Part shown: one piece after another, positions 8,076-16,081 of the stretch | How positions within the stretch are numbered: position 1 is the first letter of the stretch | Layout: the number at the start of each line of letters is the position of its first letter | Assembly (NCBI RefSeq): GCF_011067745.1 | Contig: NZ_JAAMPJ010000006.1 | Location: forward strand, 124,001-188,000 | Direction: 5' to 3' | DNA: 64,000 bases | Source: Lentzea alba | GTDB taxonomy: Bacteria; Actinomycetota; Actinomycetes; Mycobacteriales; Pseudonocardiaceae | Made by a program: the position numbers and the translations under genes | Notes under the pieces: generated by a model | The model's database searches: none | What the model saw: only the letters and a program-made list of their open reading frames with translations | What the model was told of the DNA's origin: nothing

Positions 8076-9875
8076 TCACCGTGTGCGACCAGCTCCCCTG
8101 CGCTTGTCCTCGGCCATCCTGGCCTTCTCCTCGGCCGTGCCGAAGCGCGCGATGTCGCGGTCGCGGATGAACCCCAGCGGGTCCGGCGCGTGCAGTCTCA
8201 GCAGGATCTGGTTGACGTCCGCGGGGGCACGTCTGCGCGTCGCCTTGCTGACCACGATCATGGTCATGAACGCCAGCGGAACCGTGATCAGCGCAGGTTG
8301 GGTGATGAACGCGGGCGCCCAGCGGCCGGTGTAGGAGCTGACGACGCTCACCGCCTGAGCGGTGATCACCATGCCGCCGCCGACCACGAGCCCGCACACC
8401 GCGCCCACCCAGGTGAGTCCGCGCCACCAAATGCCGAGCACGAGCAGCGGGCAGAAGGTCGACGCGGCGAGCGCGAACGACATGGCCACCGTCAGTGACG
8501 CATCGGAGCGCGGCAACAGCAGCGCAAGACCGATCGCGACGAGTCCGGTGAACACCGTTGCCCACCGGAAGTCACGAACCTTGCCCGGCATGATGTCCGT
8601 CGAAACGACCCCGGCGACGGACACGACGAGCCCGGACGAGGTCGACAGGAACGCCGCGAACGCCCCCGCGGCGACGATCGCGCCGACGATCTGGCCGCCC
8701 AGGTTCGGCAGCATCGTCTCCGGCAGCATCAGCACCGCCGCGTCCGTCTTGCCGTTCACCAGCAGCTGCGGCAGGTACAGCCGGGACAGCACGCCCAGCA
8801 CCGTCGGGAAGATGTAGAACAGGCCCAGCAGGTAGAGCACGTGCAACGCCGTGCGGCGGGCCGCCTTGCCGTCCGGGTTGGTGTAGAAGCGGACCAGGAC
8901 GTGCGGCAGGCCCATCGTGCCGAGGAACGTCGCGAAGATCAGCGAGTACGTCCTGAGCAGCTCGGAGATACCGCCGGTCTGCGGCCGCGACCAGTCGTGG
9001 TTGGTCGTCGGCGAGCCCTCGACCACCGGGACCGGGCTGCCCGCGGTGAACTCCATGGTCGTGCCGGGGCTCAGCTCGTAGACGCCGCGGCCCCAGAACA
9101 CCGCGCCGTCCGCGTCCCTGCCGTCGATCTTGCCGTGCACCTTCAGCGTCAGCGGCTCGTCGACGCGGACCTTGACCACCTGCTCGGCCACGGTGATCTT
9201 CTCGGTCTGCGGGAAGCGCACCACGCCGTCGTCGCTGACCGACTGCGTGCCGCGGTCCGGCGAGGCGAGGAACACCACGAAGAGCACGAACGTGGGCGCG
9301 GCGATCGCGAAGAGCTTGCCCCAGTACTGGAACGCCTGCACCAGCGTGATCGCGCGCATGCCGCCGCCGAGCACGTTGATCACGACGATGACCGTGACGA
9401 TCAGGCCGCCGAACCACGCGGGCAGGCCGGTGATCGTGGTCAGCGTCAGACCCGCGGACTGCAGCTGCGGCACCAGGTACAGCACGCCGATGCACACGAC
9501 GAAGAACGTGCTGAAGTGCCGCACGTTCACCGACCCCAGCCTGGCCTCGGCGAAGTCCGGCAACGTGTACGCGCCGGAGCGGCGCAGCGGTGCGGCGACG
9601 AACAACAGCAACGCGAGATACCCGGCCGTGAAGCCGATCGGGTACCAGAGCGCGTCGACGCCGTCCTTGAGCACGAGCCCGGCCACGCCGAGGAACGACG
9701 CCGCGGACAGGTACTCGCCGGAGATCGCGGCGGCGTTGCGGGTGGCCGGAATCGCCCGGCGCGCCACCAGGAAGTCCGGGGTCGTGTTCGCCTTGCGGGA
9801 CCCGACGTACCCGAGCAGGAAGGTCACGGCCGCAACGGCGAGGATGGCGCTGAGGCTCCAGATGGTGGCGTTCAC
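8076..9875 (-). CDS. Cation/acetate-type symporter with a large hydrophilic insertion
   Basis: A 599-aa SSS-family permease. Family marks: ISGEYLSAASFLGVAG at residues 51-66 and GTMGLPHVLVRFYTNPDG at about 319-336. GTG 9875 is the start, one base after the stop of the upstream small membrane gene. Between the span ending near residue 205 and the conserved GLPH helix there is an insertion of about 95 hydrophilic, beta-rich residues (about 207-302). The other symporter in this window lacks it, and it would sit as an extracellular domain. It belongs to one operon with lytR and the 142-aa membrane protein. The likely cargo is a short-chain monocarboxylate, from family and context. Confidence 0.9.
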   Translation of the reverse strand: MNATIWSLSAILAVAAVTFLLGYVGSRKANTTPDFLVARRAIPATRNAAAISGEYLSAASFLGVAGLVLKDGVDALWYPIGFTAGYLALLLFVAAPLRRSGAYTLPDFAEARLGSVNVRHFSTFFVVCIGVLYLVPQLQSAGLTLTTITGLPAWFGGLIVTVIVVINVLGGGMRAITLVQAFQYWGKLFAIAAPTFVLFVVFLASPDRGTQSVSDDGVVRFPQTEKITVAEQVVKVRVDEPLTLKVHGKIDGRDADGAVFWGRGVYELSPGTTMEFTAGSPVPVVEGSPTTNHDWSRPQTGGISELLRTYSLIFATFLGTMGLPHVLVRFYTNPDGKAARRTALHVLYLLGLFYIFPTVLGVLSRLYLPQLLVNGKTDAAVLMLPETMLPNLGGQIVGAIVAAGAFAAFLSTSSGLVVSVAGVVSTDIMPGKVRDFRWATVFTGLVAIGLALLLPRSDASLTVAMSFALAASTFCPLLVLGIWWRGLTWVGAVCGLVVGGGMVITAQAVSVVSSYTGRWAPAFITQPALITVPLAFMTMIVVSKATRRRAPADVNQILLRLHAPDPLGFIRDRDIARFGTAEEKARMAEDKRRGAGRTR

Positions 9876-9876
9876 G

Positions 9877-10305
9877 TCAGCGGTCGACCATGTTCACGAA
9901 GTCGCGCTCGTGCCGTTCGGCCTGCCTGCGGAACATCCACCCGACCCCGTAGAGGATCGGGAAGGGCGCGAGACCGAGCACGAGCCAGGGGATGCCGATG
10001 CCGAGGATCTTCAGATCCCCGATCTGCGGAAACAGGTAGAAGGTGATCGGCAGCAGGCACATGCCGATCAGGACCGCGAAGGCGAGCCCGAACGCGGACT
10101 TGAGCTGCTGCTTGATGAGGTCGCGAACCAACTTCTCACCGACGCTGGTCTGCTCTTCCAGCTCGATGATCGTGCGCAGCGCCTTGCCGCGCTGCTTGGT
10201 CGAGTCCGCGAGCACGACCCTGCGCCTGCGTGGTTTGCGGGCCTGCTCACCGAGCCAGGCCTCGCGGGCGGCCTGCTCGGGCTTTCCCGCGTCGTGCCTG
10301 CTCAC
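9877..10305 (-). CDS. Small membrane protein in lytR-symporter operon
   Basis: A 142-aa protein with GTG 10305 overlapping the lytR stop (GTGA), followed one base later by the symporter start. Residues 1-65 are hydrophilic with a basic run (ARKPRRRRVV) and a helix-forming segment (TIIELEEQTSVGEKLVRDLIK). Two membrane spans follow (about 70-92 and 100-122), and the end is charged. The layout, an N-terminal cytosolic helix then two spans beside an SSS permease, resembles the DUF485 partner of the other symporter, though the sequence is not clearly DUF485. A permease-assisting role is inferred from position. Confidence 0.75.
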   Translation of the reverse strand: MSRHDAGKPEQAAREAWLGEQARKPRRRRVVLADSTKQRGKALRTIIELEEQTSVGEKLVRDLIKQQLKSAFGLAFAVLIGMCLLPITFYLFPQIGDLKILGIGIPWLVLGLAPFPILYGVGWMFRRQAERHERDFVNMVDR

Positions 10306-11168
10306 CAGCCGCTCTTCGGCGGTCGGACGATCCGTTCCTTGAGCTCCTTGGTGTGCCGGCGGCTGACCGGGAGCTCCTTGGCGCCATCACCTGTGCCGAT
10401 GACCACCGCGTACCCGTTCGCCGTCATCCGCAGCTCGCTCACCAACGGCAGCGCGACGAGGTACGACCGGTGGATGCGCACGAACCCGGCGTTCGCCCAG
10501 CGTTCTTCGAGCTGTGCGAGCGGAATGCGCACCAGGTGGCTGCCGTCGTGGGTGTGCAGCCGGGCGTAGTCGCCCTGGGCCTCGACGTACCGCACGGTCG
10601 CGCGCGGCACGAGCTTGATCGTGCCGCCGAGCTCGACGGGGATGACCTCGTCGTCGGTCGGTTCGGCGGGGTTCTGAGCCGTGGGCGTCGGCGCGGCGGT
10701 CGGCACGGACGTGCGTCCCACCCGGTCGGCGACCCGCGAGATCGCCTTGAGGACGCGCTCTTCGTTGATCGGCTTGTTGATGAAGTCGAGCGCGCCGACG
10801 TCGAACGCCGTGACGAGCGCGTCGCGTTCCTCCACGCCTGTCACGAAAACGAGCGCCGGCGGGTACCTGAACGCACTGAGCACCCGTGCGAGATCCATGC
10901 CGGACAACCCGGGCATGTTGATGTCCGCGAACACCGCGTCGACCGGCGGCAGGCCGGCCTTGGTCCTCGCCATGACCTCCTGCTCGTAGTCGCCCCTCAG
11001 GATGCGCAGTGCCTCGGCGGCGTCGAACGCCGTCAGCACCCGCCGGACCTGGGGGCTGCTCTCGAGCAGGAACTTGATCTCGTTCAGGCCAGGAGCCTCG
11101 TCATCGACTGCGAGGACGAGGAGACCGGCGTTTTCTTGGGTACTCACTGTGTCGGGCATCTTGCCCAT
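10302..11168 (-). CDS. LytR/AlgR-family (LytTR) response regulator
   Basis: A 288-aa response regulator. Receiver domain at about 15-145 with the acidic pair VDDE (22-24), the phospho-acceptor Asp82 in FADINMPGLSG, and the conserved Lys in INKPIN. A Thr/Pro/Ala-rich linker follows (about 155-180), then a LytTR DNA-binding domain from about 185 with the family's RYVEAQGDYARLHT and FVRIHRSYLVAL segments. ATG 11168 is used; ATG 11159 and TTG 11171 are possible, and none has a strong ribosome site. It heads the operon with the small membrane protein and symporter. Its partner kinase is most likely the LytS-type protein at 12600-13862, 1.4 kb away on the same strand. Confidence 0.9.
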   Translation of the reverse strand: MGKMPDTVSTQENAGLLVLAVDDEAPGLNEIKFLLESSPQVRRVLTAFDAAEALRILRGDYEQEVMARTKAGLPPVDAVFADINMPGLSGMDLARVLSAFRYPPALVFVTGVEERDALVTAFDVGALDFINKPINEERVLKAISRVADRVGRTSVPTAAPTPTAQNPAEPTDDEVIPVELGGTIKLVPRATVRYVEAQGDYARLHTHDGSHLVRIPLAQLEERWANAGFVRIHRSYLVALPLVSELRMTANGYAVVIGTGDGAKELPVSRRHTKELKERIVRPPKSGW

Positions 11169-11231
11169 CAATGTGCGGTCATGTCTACGTCACGCGTTGA
11201 CTCGACACGCCCTGTGAAACCGAACTGATGC

Positions 11232-12092
11232 TCACAGCCCGAATCGGGACCAGCGAGCACGTTCCTCGATGCTCGCGAGCACCTGCGTCACGAGATCGCC
11301 CGATCGGGTGGACGCGGCCGCGAGCCCGAGCTTGGCCAGCAACGGCTTCTTCGGCTCGGCGACGGTCAGCTCGGCGTCCGGGAACCGCTTGGCGATGACG
11401 CTCCGGATGGTGCCGATGCCGTCGACGAGGCCCAGCTGCTGGGCCTTGGCACCGGTCCAGATCTCGCCGCTGAAGAGGTCTTCCTCGGTCTTCAGCTTGG
11501 CGCCGCGGCGCTCGGTCACCCACGCCTTGAACTGCTCGTGCAGATCGGCGTGCAGGCCCTTCAGCCACTCGACGTCTTCCTGCTTCTCGGCCTGGAACGG
11601 GTCGAGCCTGACCTTGTTCTCCCCGGCCGTGTAGACGCGGCGCTCGACGCCGGCCTTGTCCAGCAGGCCGTTGAGCCCGAAGCCCGCGCTCACCACGCCG
11701 ATAGAGCCGACGAGGCTCGTGCCGTGCGCGTAGATCTCGTCCGCCGCGCACGCCAGCCAGTAGCCACCGGACGCCGCCACGTCCTCGCAGAACGCGAGCA
11801 CCGGCACGTGCTTCTTGGTGGCGAGTTCCCGGATCCGCTCGGCGATCAAGGCGCTCTGGGTGGGCGCGCCACCAGGAGAGTTGATGAGCAGAGCCACGGC
11901 GATCAGGCGCTCGTTGTCGAACGCGCGGTTGATCGCCGACTCGACGTTCTGGAGGCTGATCGTGTTGCGGGTGACCGGCGAGGACTGCGGGGTGATGACC
12001 CCGTGCAACCGCACCGCCGCGACGACCGGAGGCCGCTCACCCCGGTCCATGACCCTCGGGAGCCGGGCCGCGATCTTGTCCGTGACGCTCAT
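11232..12092 (-). CDS. S49-family serine peptidase (SppA/SohB-like)
   Basis: A 286-aa single-domain S49 peptidase. The Ser nucleophile is Ser108 in VAASGGYWLACAAD and the general base is Lys160 in GENKVRLDPF; the 52-residue spacing is what SohB/SppA enzymes use. The oxyanion loop NSPGG is at 71-75. There is no signal peptide or membrane span, so it acts in the cytosol or at the inner membrane face, unlike SohB. It lies between the LytS and LytR genes on the same strand, 63 bp before lytR. Whether it takes part in that signalling system or only shares the site is unknown. Confidence 0.88.
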   Translation of the reverse strand: MSVTDKIAARLPRVMDRGERPPVVAAVRLHGVITPQSSPVTRNTISLQNVESAINRAFDNERLIAVALLINSPGGAPTQSALIAERIRELATKKHVPVLAFCEDVAASGGYWLACAADEIYAHGTSLVGSIGVVSAGFGLNGLLDKAGVERRVYTAGENKVRLDPFQAEKQEDVEWLKGLHADLHEQFKAWVTERRGAKLKTEEDLFSGEIWTGAKAQQLGLVDGIGTIRSVIAKRFPDAELTVAEPKKPLLAKLGLAAASTRSGDLVTQVLASIEERARWSRFGL

Positions 12093-12122
12093 GTACTCGA
12101 CAGTACGTGCGTTTCGCCGCCG

Positions 12123-12167
12123 CGCGGGAGCCCTGCGTTTCCCACGAGGAAACGCAGGGCCCCCGCG
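12123..12167. terminator. Long intergenic hairpin (13-bp perfect core)
   Basis: Arms 12130-12142 and 12148-12160 (GCCCTGCGTTTCC and complement) pair perfectly around CACGA. After one mismatch the pairing runs on through GCGGG/CCCGC to 12123-12167. It lies between the start of the S49 peptidase gene (minus) and the small gene at 12205 (plus), so it is at the 5' side of both and is not an obvious terminator for either; it may insulate the two. Confidence 0.7.
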
Positions 12168-12204
12168 TGACCTAAAACACGTCGTGCGCTGCTAGGTTCG
12201 ATGG

Positions 12205-12372
12205 GTGACGTTCAACCCGATCCGCTGGCTCGAACGCTATGTCGAGTGGTGGGACGACCGGGGCCGGCAGAACGCCGCCGGACCGACGCCGATGCACATC
12301 TACTGGATGTGGGTGAGCTGGAGCGTGTGCGCCGTCGTGCTGATCACGACTTTGGCGGTTGCAGCACGCTGA
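12205..12372 (+). CDS. Small single-span membrane protein (55 aa)
   Basis: GTG 12205 opens a 55-codon frame ending at TGA 12370-12372. The protein begins VTFNPIRWLERYVEWWDDRG, an amphipathic Trp-rich helix. A His/Trp-rich turn (PMHIYWMWVSW) leads into one membrane span (SVCAVVLITTLAVAA). Codons are strongly G/C at position three, as in neighbouring genes, and no competing frame here is as clean. The region upstream is only about 110 bp from the S49 gene. Function unknown; the location between lytS and the peptidase hints at a signalling accessory but does not prove it. Confidence 0.6.
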   Translation: MTFNPIRWLERYVEWWDDRGRQNAAGPTPMHIYWMWVSWSVCAVVLITTLAVAAR

Positions 12373-12387
12373 CCTGCGGTGCCGCGC

Positions 12388-12468
12388 TCAGCACTTGCAG
12401 CTGCTGAAGCCCTTCGCAGTGCACTTGATGCAGACGCGGACGCGCTCGGGTGCTTGTTGTTCCTGCAA
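12388..12468 (-). CDS. Putative 26-aa Cys-rich peptide
   Basis: TTG 12468 follows AAGGG at a good distance and opens 26 codons ending with TGA at 12388-12390. From codon 7 on nearly every third base is G or C. The peptide ends in VCIKC, then seven residues, then CKC: four cysteines in a CxxC...CxC pattern suited to binding one zinc or iron. It is preceded by a stop, so the frame is not part of a longer one. Evidence is codon bias, start signal and motif only; it could still be chance. Confidence 0.35.
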   Translation of the reverse strand: MQEQQAPERVRVCIKCTAKGFSSCKC

Positions 12469-12599
12469 TTGATGTTGCCCTTAACTCGCGGCCGGCCTCG
12501 ACCTGCGGGGAGCGCCGGCTGTTCATTGGTCAACACCACAATCGGCACGTTCCACGCCTGGGTTGAGCATGGTTGTACGTGCAACTACACGGGGCTGCG

Positions 12600-13862
12600 T
12601 CAGGCGCGGATCGCGGGCTGCTCGTTCGTCATCGGTTCGTCCGTCATCTGGGACCCGATGTTCAGGTTCGGCAGCACGTTCCGGGCGAACTTCGGCACCT
12701 TGAGGATGACCTTGGTCCCCGCGTCCGGCGCCGTCTCCACGACCAGGGCGTACTCGACGCCGAACACCGTGCGCATGCGGTCGTTGATGTTGCCGATGCC
12801 GACGTGCGCGCCGGTCTGGTGGGCGTCCTTGATGTCGTCGAGGCGGTCCGGGTCCATGCCGACGCCGTCGTCCTCGACGCTGATCAGGGCCTCGCTGCCG
12901 TTGTCCTCGGCGGTGATGGTGAGCATGCCGCCGCCGGGCTTCTTGGCCAGGCCGTGGCGGACCGCGTTCTCGACCAACGGCTGGAGCACCAGGAACGGCA
13001 GGACGACCTGCAACACCTCGGGCGCGATGCGCAGGCGGACGTTCAGCCGCGAGCCGTAGCGGGCCTGTTCGATGGTCAGGTAGCGATGGATGTTGGTCAA
13101 CTCATCGGCGAGGGTCGTGAACAAGCCGTCGGTGCGGAACGAGTAACGGGTGAACTCCGCGAACTCCTGCAGCAGCTCACGGGCGTGCGCGGGGTCCGTG
13201 CGGATCAGCGAGGAGATCGTGTTCAGGGCGTTGTAGACGAAGTGCGGCGAGATCTGCGCTCGCAGGGCCTTCACCTCGGCCTGGGCGAGGGCCTGCCGCT
13301 GCTTCTGGACGACCTCCAGCTCCAGCTGCGTGGAGACGAAGCGGGCGGTCTCCTCGGCCATCCGGATCTGGCGCTTCGAGGCGACGCCGGAGACCACGAT
13401 CAGCGTTCCGGCCACGTCACCCTCGACAACCAGCGGAACGACAACAACGCTGTGCAGTGAGCACGGACCCTGCAGTTCGCAGCCGAGCTTGCGGTGGTCG
13501 ACGTGTTCCTTGTGGCAGTTGTTGATGGCACGGGCGACCGTGTCGCGGAGGTACTCGTAGTGGTCGTTCGCGCCGCCGTCCCACGACAGGACGGTGCCTT
13601 CTTCGTCGGTGATGGCGACCGCTACGCACCGCAGCATCTCGCGCAGGTGAGGCGTGGCCTTGTTCGCGGCCTCCTCGGTCAGGCCCGCGCGGAGGTCGCT
13701 CGACGCCCTGGACATGCGGTCGAGCATGTCCATCACAGCATCCTCGACGGAGGTGCTGACTCGTCGAGCGCGGCACAGCATCACGAAGAGGCCCAGAACG
13801 GCCAGGGTCGCGATGACGCCGAGCACAGCGCGCTCGGTCAACAGGTCGCCCACAGGGCACAT
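12600..13862 (-). CDS. LytS-type sensor histidine kinase
   Basis: A 420-aa sensor kinase. One membrane span at about 12-30 with almost no outside part, a helical stretch, then a GAF-like domain (about 60-165). Next come a His_kinase domain with the phospho-acceptor His207 in AQISPHFVYNALNTISSL and an ATPase domain with LQPLVENAVRHGL (N box) and DDGVGM. The GAF part holds Cys116, Cys128 and Cys134 plus several His, a cluster that might bind a metal or sense redox state. ATG 13862 gives a natural N-terminus; the frame is open upstream but overlaps lutA. It is divergent from lutABC (99 bp) and shares strand with lytR, its likely partner, so a link to carboxylate use is strongly suggested. Confidence 0.88.
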   Translation of the reverse strand: MCPVGDLLTERAVLGVIATLAVLGLFVMLCRARRVSTSVEDAVMDMLDRMSRASSDLRAGLTEEAANKATPHLREMLRCVAVAITDEEGTVLSWDGGANDHYEYLRDTVARAINNCHKEHVDHRKLGCELQGPCSLHSVVVVPLVVEGDVAGTLIVVSGVASKRQIRMAEETARFVSTQLELEVVQKQRQALAQAEVKALRAQISPHFVYNALNTISSLIRTDPAHARELLQEFAEFTRYSFRTDGLFTTLADELTNIHRYLTIEQARYGSRLNVRLRIAPEVLQVVLPFLVLQPLVENAVRHGLAKKPGGGMLTITAEDNGSEALISVEDDGVGMDPDRLDDIKDAHQTGAHVGIGNINDRMRTVFGVEYALVVETAPDAGTKVILKVPKFARNVLPNLNIGSQMTDEPMTNEQPAIRA

Positions 13863-13961
13863 GCTCTGCTGTGGGACAGCCCGATAGCAAGAGGCGCGCC
13901 CGGCGTACCCCCGTACGGTCCACCGATCCGGGTAGACATCCGATGATTTTGGGGAGAGGGT

Positions 13962-14681
13962 GTGGCCGTGAAAGTGGCCCTGTTCGCGACCTGCCTGACC
14001 GACACGTTCTTCCCGGAGACGGCCCGTGCTGTGGTGCGTCTGCTGGAGCGGCTCGGCTGTTCGGTGGAGTTCCCGCTCGATCAGACCTGCTGTGGTCAGA
14101 TGCACTTCAACACCGGCTATCGGGAGCATTCGAAGCCGCTCGCCCGCAAGTACACCGACGTCTTCGGCGGCTACGACTACGTCGTTGCGCCATCCGGGTC
14201 ATGCGCGGGCATGGTTCGGGAGATCCATCCCACGCTGGGTGAGTCTCCGCCGCGCACTTTCGAGCTCGCGGAGTTCCTCGTCGACGTGCTGGGCGTAACC
14301 GACGTGGGCGCGTGGTTCCCCCACCGGGTCACCTACCACCCCACCTGTCACTCGCTGCGCATGCTGGGCGTCGGGGACAAGCCGATGGCGCTGCTCAGGT
14401 CGGTCAAGGGGCTCGATCTGGTGGAACTGCCCGACTCGACGCAGTGCTGCGGCTTCGGCGGCACGTTCGCGGTGAAGAACGCCGAGACGTCCACGGCGAT
14501 GCTCGCGGACAAGATGCGGTGCGTGCTCGACACCGGCGCCGAAGTGCTTTCCGCCGGTGACAACTCCTGTCTCATGCACATCGGCGGTGGCCTGTCGCGG
14601 TTGCGCGCGGGCGTCCGGCCGGTGCACCTGGCGGAGATCCTGGCTTCGACGGAGGAGGACCCGTGGCGCGCAACCCCGTGA
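13962..14681 (+). CDS. lutA: L-lactate utilisation protein LutA (Fe-S subunit)
   Basis: A 239-aa LutA/LldE/YkgE-type protein, part of the LutABC complex that oxidises L-lactate to pyruvate. Both CCG domains are present: DQTCCGQMHFNTG near residue 45 and STQCCGFGGTFAVK near 165. Additional conserved cysteines lie in GSCAGMVREIHP and THPTC-like HPTCHSLR. The length is typical. The GTG start follows GGGGAGAGGG. It overlaps lutB by 19 bp. The divergent LytS-type kinase gene and nearby symporters suggest regulation by carboxylate supply rather than the FadR-type regulator usual in Bacillus. Confidence 0.93.
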   Translation: MAVKVALFATCLTDTFFPETARAVVRLLERLGCSVEFPLDQTCCGQMHFNTGYREHSKPLARKYTDVFGGYDYVVAPSGSCAGMVREIHPTLGESPPRTFELAEFLVDVLGVTDVGAWFPHRVTYHPTCHSLRMLGVGDKPMALLRSVKGLDLVELPDSTQCCGFGGTFAVKNAETSTAMLADKMRCVLDTGAEVLSAGDNSCLMHIGGGLSRLRAGVRPVHLAEILASTEEDPWRATP

Positions 14682-16081
14682 CGTGGCTGGGCAGCCCGAC
14701 TTTCCCCAAGGCGGCCAAGACCGCCCTGGCCGACACCCAGCTGCGGCAGAACCTGCGCAAGGCCACCGGAACCATCCGCGGCCGCCGGGCAGCCGCGGTC
14801 GCCGAGATGACCGACTGGGAGCAGCTGCGCGTCGCCGGTGAGCAGATCAAGGACGACGTCCTGGCTCGCCTCGACACGCTCCTCGTGCAGCTCGAGGAGT
14901 CGGTGACCGCGCGCGGCGGAACGGTCCACTGGGCGCGGGACGCCGAAGAGGCGAACCGGATCGTCCTCGACCTCTGCAGGGCAGAGGACGCGCAGGAGGT
15001 CGTCAAGGTCAAGTCCATGGCCACCGCCGAGATCGGGCTCAACGAAGCCCTCGAGGCCGGCGGCGTGCACGCGATCGAGACCGACCTCGCCGAGCTGATC
15101 GTGCAGCTCGGCGACGACCGGCCGTCGCACATCCTGGTGCCCGCGATCCACCGCAACCGCTCGGAGATCCGCGAGATCTTCCAGCGCCGCATGGGGGTCG
15201 AGGTCTCGGACGAACCGGCGGACCTCGCCGAGGCCGCCCGGAGCTACCTGCGCCAGAAGTTCCTCACCACGAAGGTCGCCATCTCCGGAGCGAACTTCGC
15301 CGTCGCCGACACCGGGTCGATCGTGGTGCTGGAGTCCGAGGGCAACGGCCGGATGTGCCTGACCCTGCCGGACACCCTGATCACCGTGATGGGCATCGAG
15401 AAGCTCGTGCCGTCGTGGCAGGACCTGGAAGTCTTCCTGCAGCTGCTGCCCCGGTCGTCCACAGCGGAACGGATGAACCCGTACACGAGCGTGTGGACCG
15501 GCGTGACGCCCGGCGACGGCCCGCAGCGGTTCCACCTGGTCCTGATCGACAACGGCCGCACCGCCACGCTGAAGGACTCCGTCGGTCGCCAAGCACTCCG
15601 GTGCATCCGCTGTTCGGCGTGCCTCAACGTCTGCCCGGTCTACGAACGCACCGGCGGCCAGTCGTACGGCTCGGTCTACCCCGGACCGATCGGCGCGATC
15701 CTGACGCCACAACTGGTCGGCGACCTGCACGACCCGCTGGCCGCGTCTTTGCCTTACGCCTCTTCGCTTTGCGGTGCGTGCTTCGAGGTGTGCCCGGTCC
15801 GGATCGACATCCCGTCCGTCCTCACGCACCTGCGGGCCGAGGTCGTGGCCGCCAAGGGGCGCACGCCGGAGTCCATCGCGATGGCGGCCGCGGCGTGGAT
15901 GTTCGCCTCGGCCTCCCGCTACGAGAAGGCGCAGAAAGCCGGTTCCCTGGCCCGTTTCCTGGCCAAGGACGGCAAGATCACGTCCCTGCCGTGGCCGGGT
16001 TCGAAGTGGACGTCCTCACGCGACGTGCCCGCGCCCCCGAAAGAGTCGTTCCGCGCCTGGTGGAGGAAGAACCGTGGCTAG
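14663..16081 (+). CDS. lutB: L-lactate utilisation iron-sulfur protein LutB
   Basis: A 472-aa LutB/LldF protein of full family length. An N-terminal LUD domain (about 60-290) carries ANFAVADTGSIVVLESEGNG. A ferredoxin-like region has two cysteine clusters, CIRCSACLNVCPVY near residue 315 and CGACFEVCPVRI near 370, expected to hold two [4Fe-4S] clusters. The C-terminal tail is the family's lactate-oxidation iron-sulfur domain. GTG 14663 follows GGAGGAGG. It is the middle gene of a tightly overlapping lutABC operon and passes electrons from lactate oxidation to an acceptor not identified here. Confidence 0.95.
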   Translation: MARNPVTWLGSPTFPKAAKTALADTQLRQNLRKATGTIRGRRAAAVAEMTDWEQLRVAGEQIKDDVLARLDTLLVQLEESVTARGGTVHWARDAEEANRIVLDLCRAEDAQEVVKVKSMATAEIGLNEALEAGGVHAIETDLAELIVQLGDDRPSHILVPAIHRNRSEIREIFQRRMGVEVSDEPADLAEAARSYLRQKFLTTKVAISGANFAVADTGSIVVLESEGNGRMCLTLPDTLITVMGIEKLVPSWQDLEVFLQLLPRSSTAERMNPYTSVWTGVTPGDGPQRFHLVLIDNGRTATLKDSVGRQALRCIRCSACLNVCPVYERTGGQSYGSVYPGPIGAILTPQLVGDLHDPLAASLPYASSLCGACFEVCPVRIDIPSVLTHLRAEVVAAKGRTPESIAMAAAAWMFASASRYEKAQKAGSLARFLAKDGKITSLPWPGSKWTSSRDVPAPPKESFRAWWRKNRG

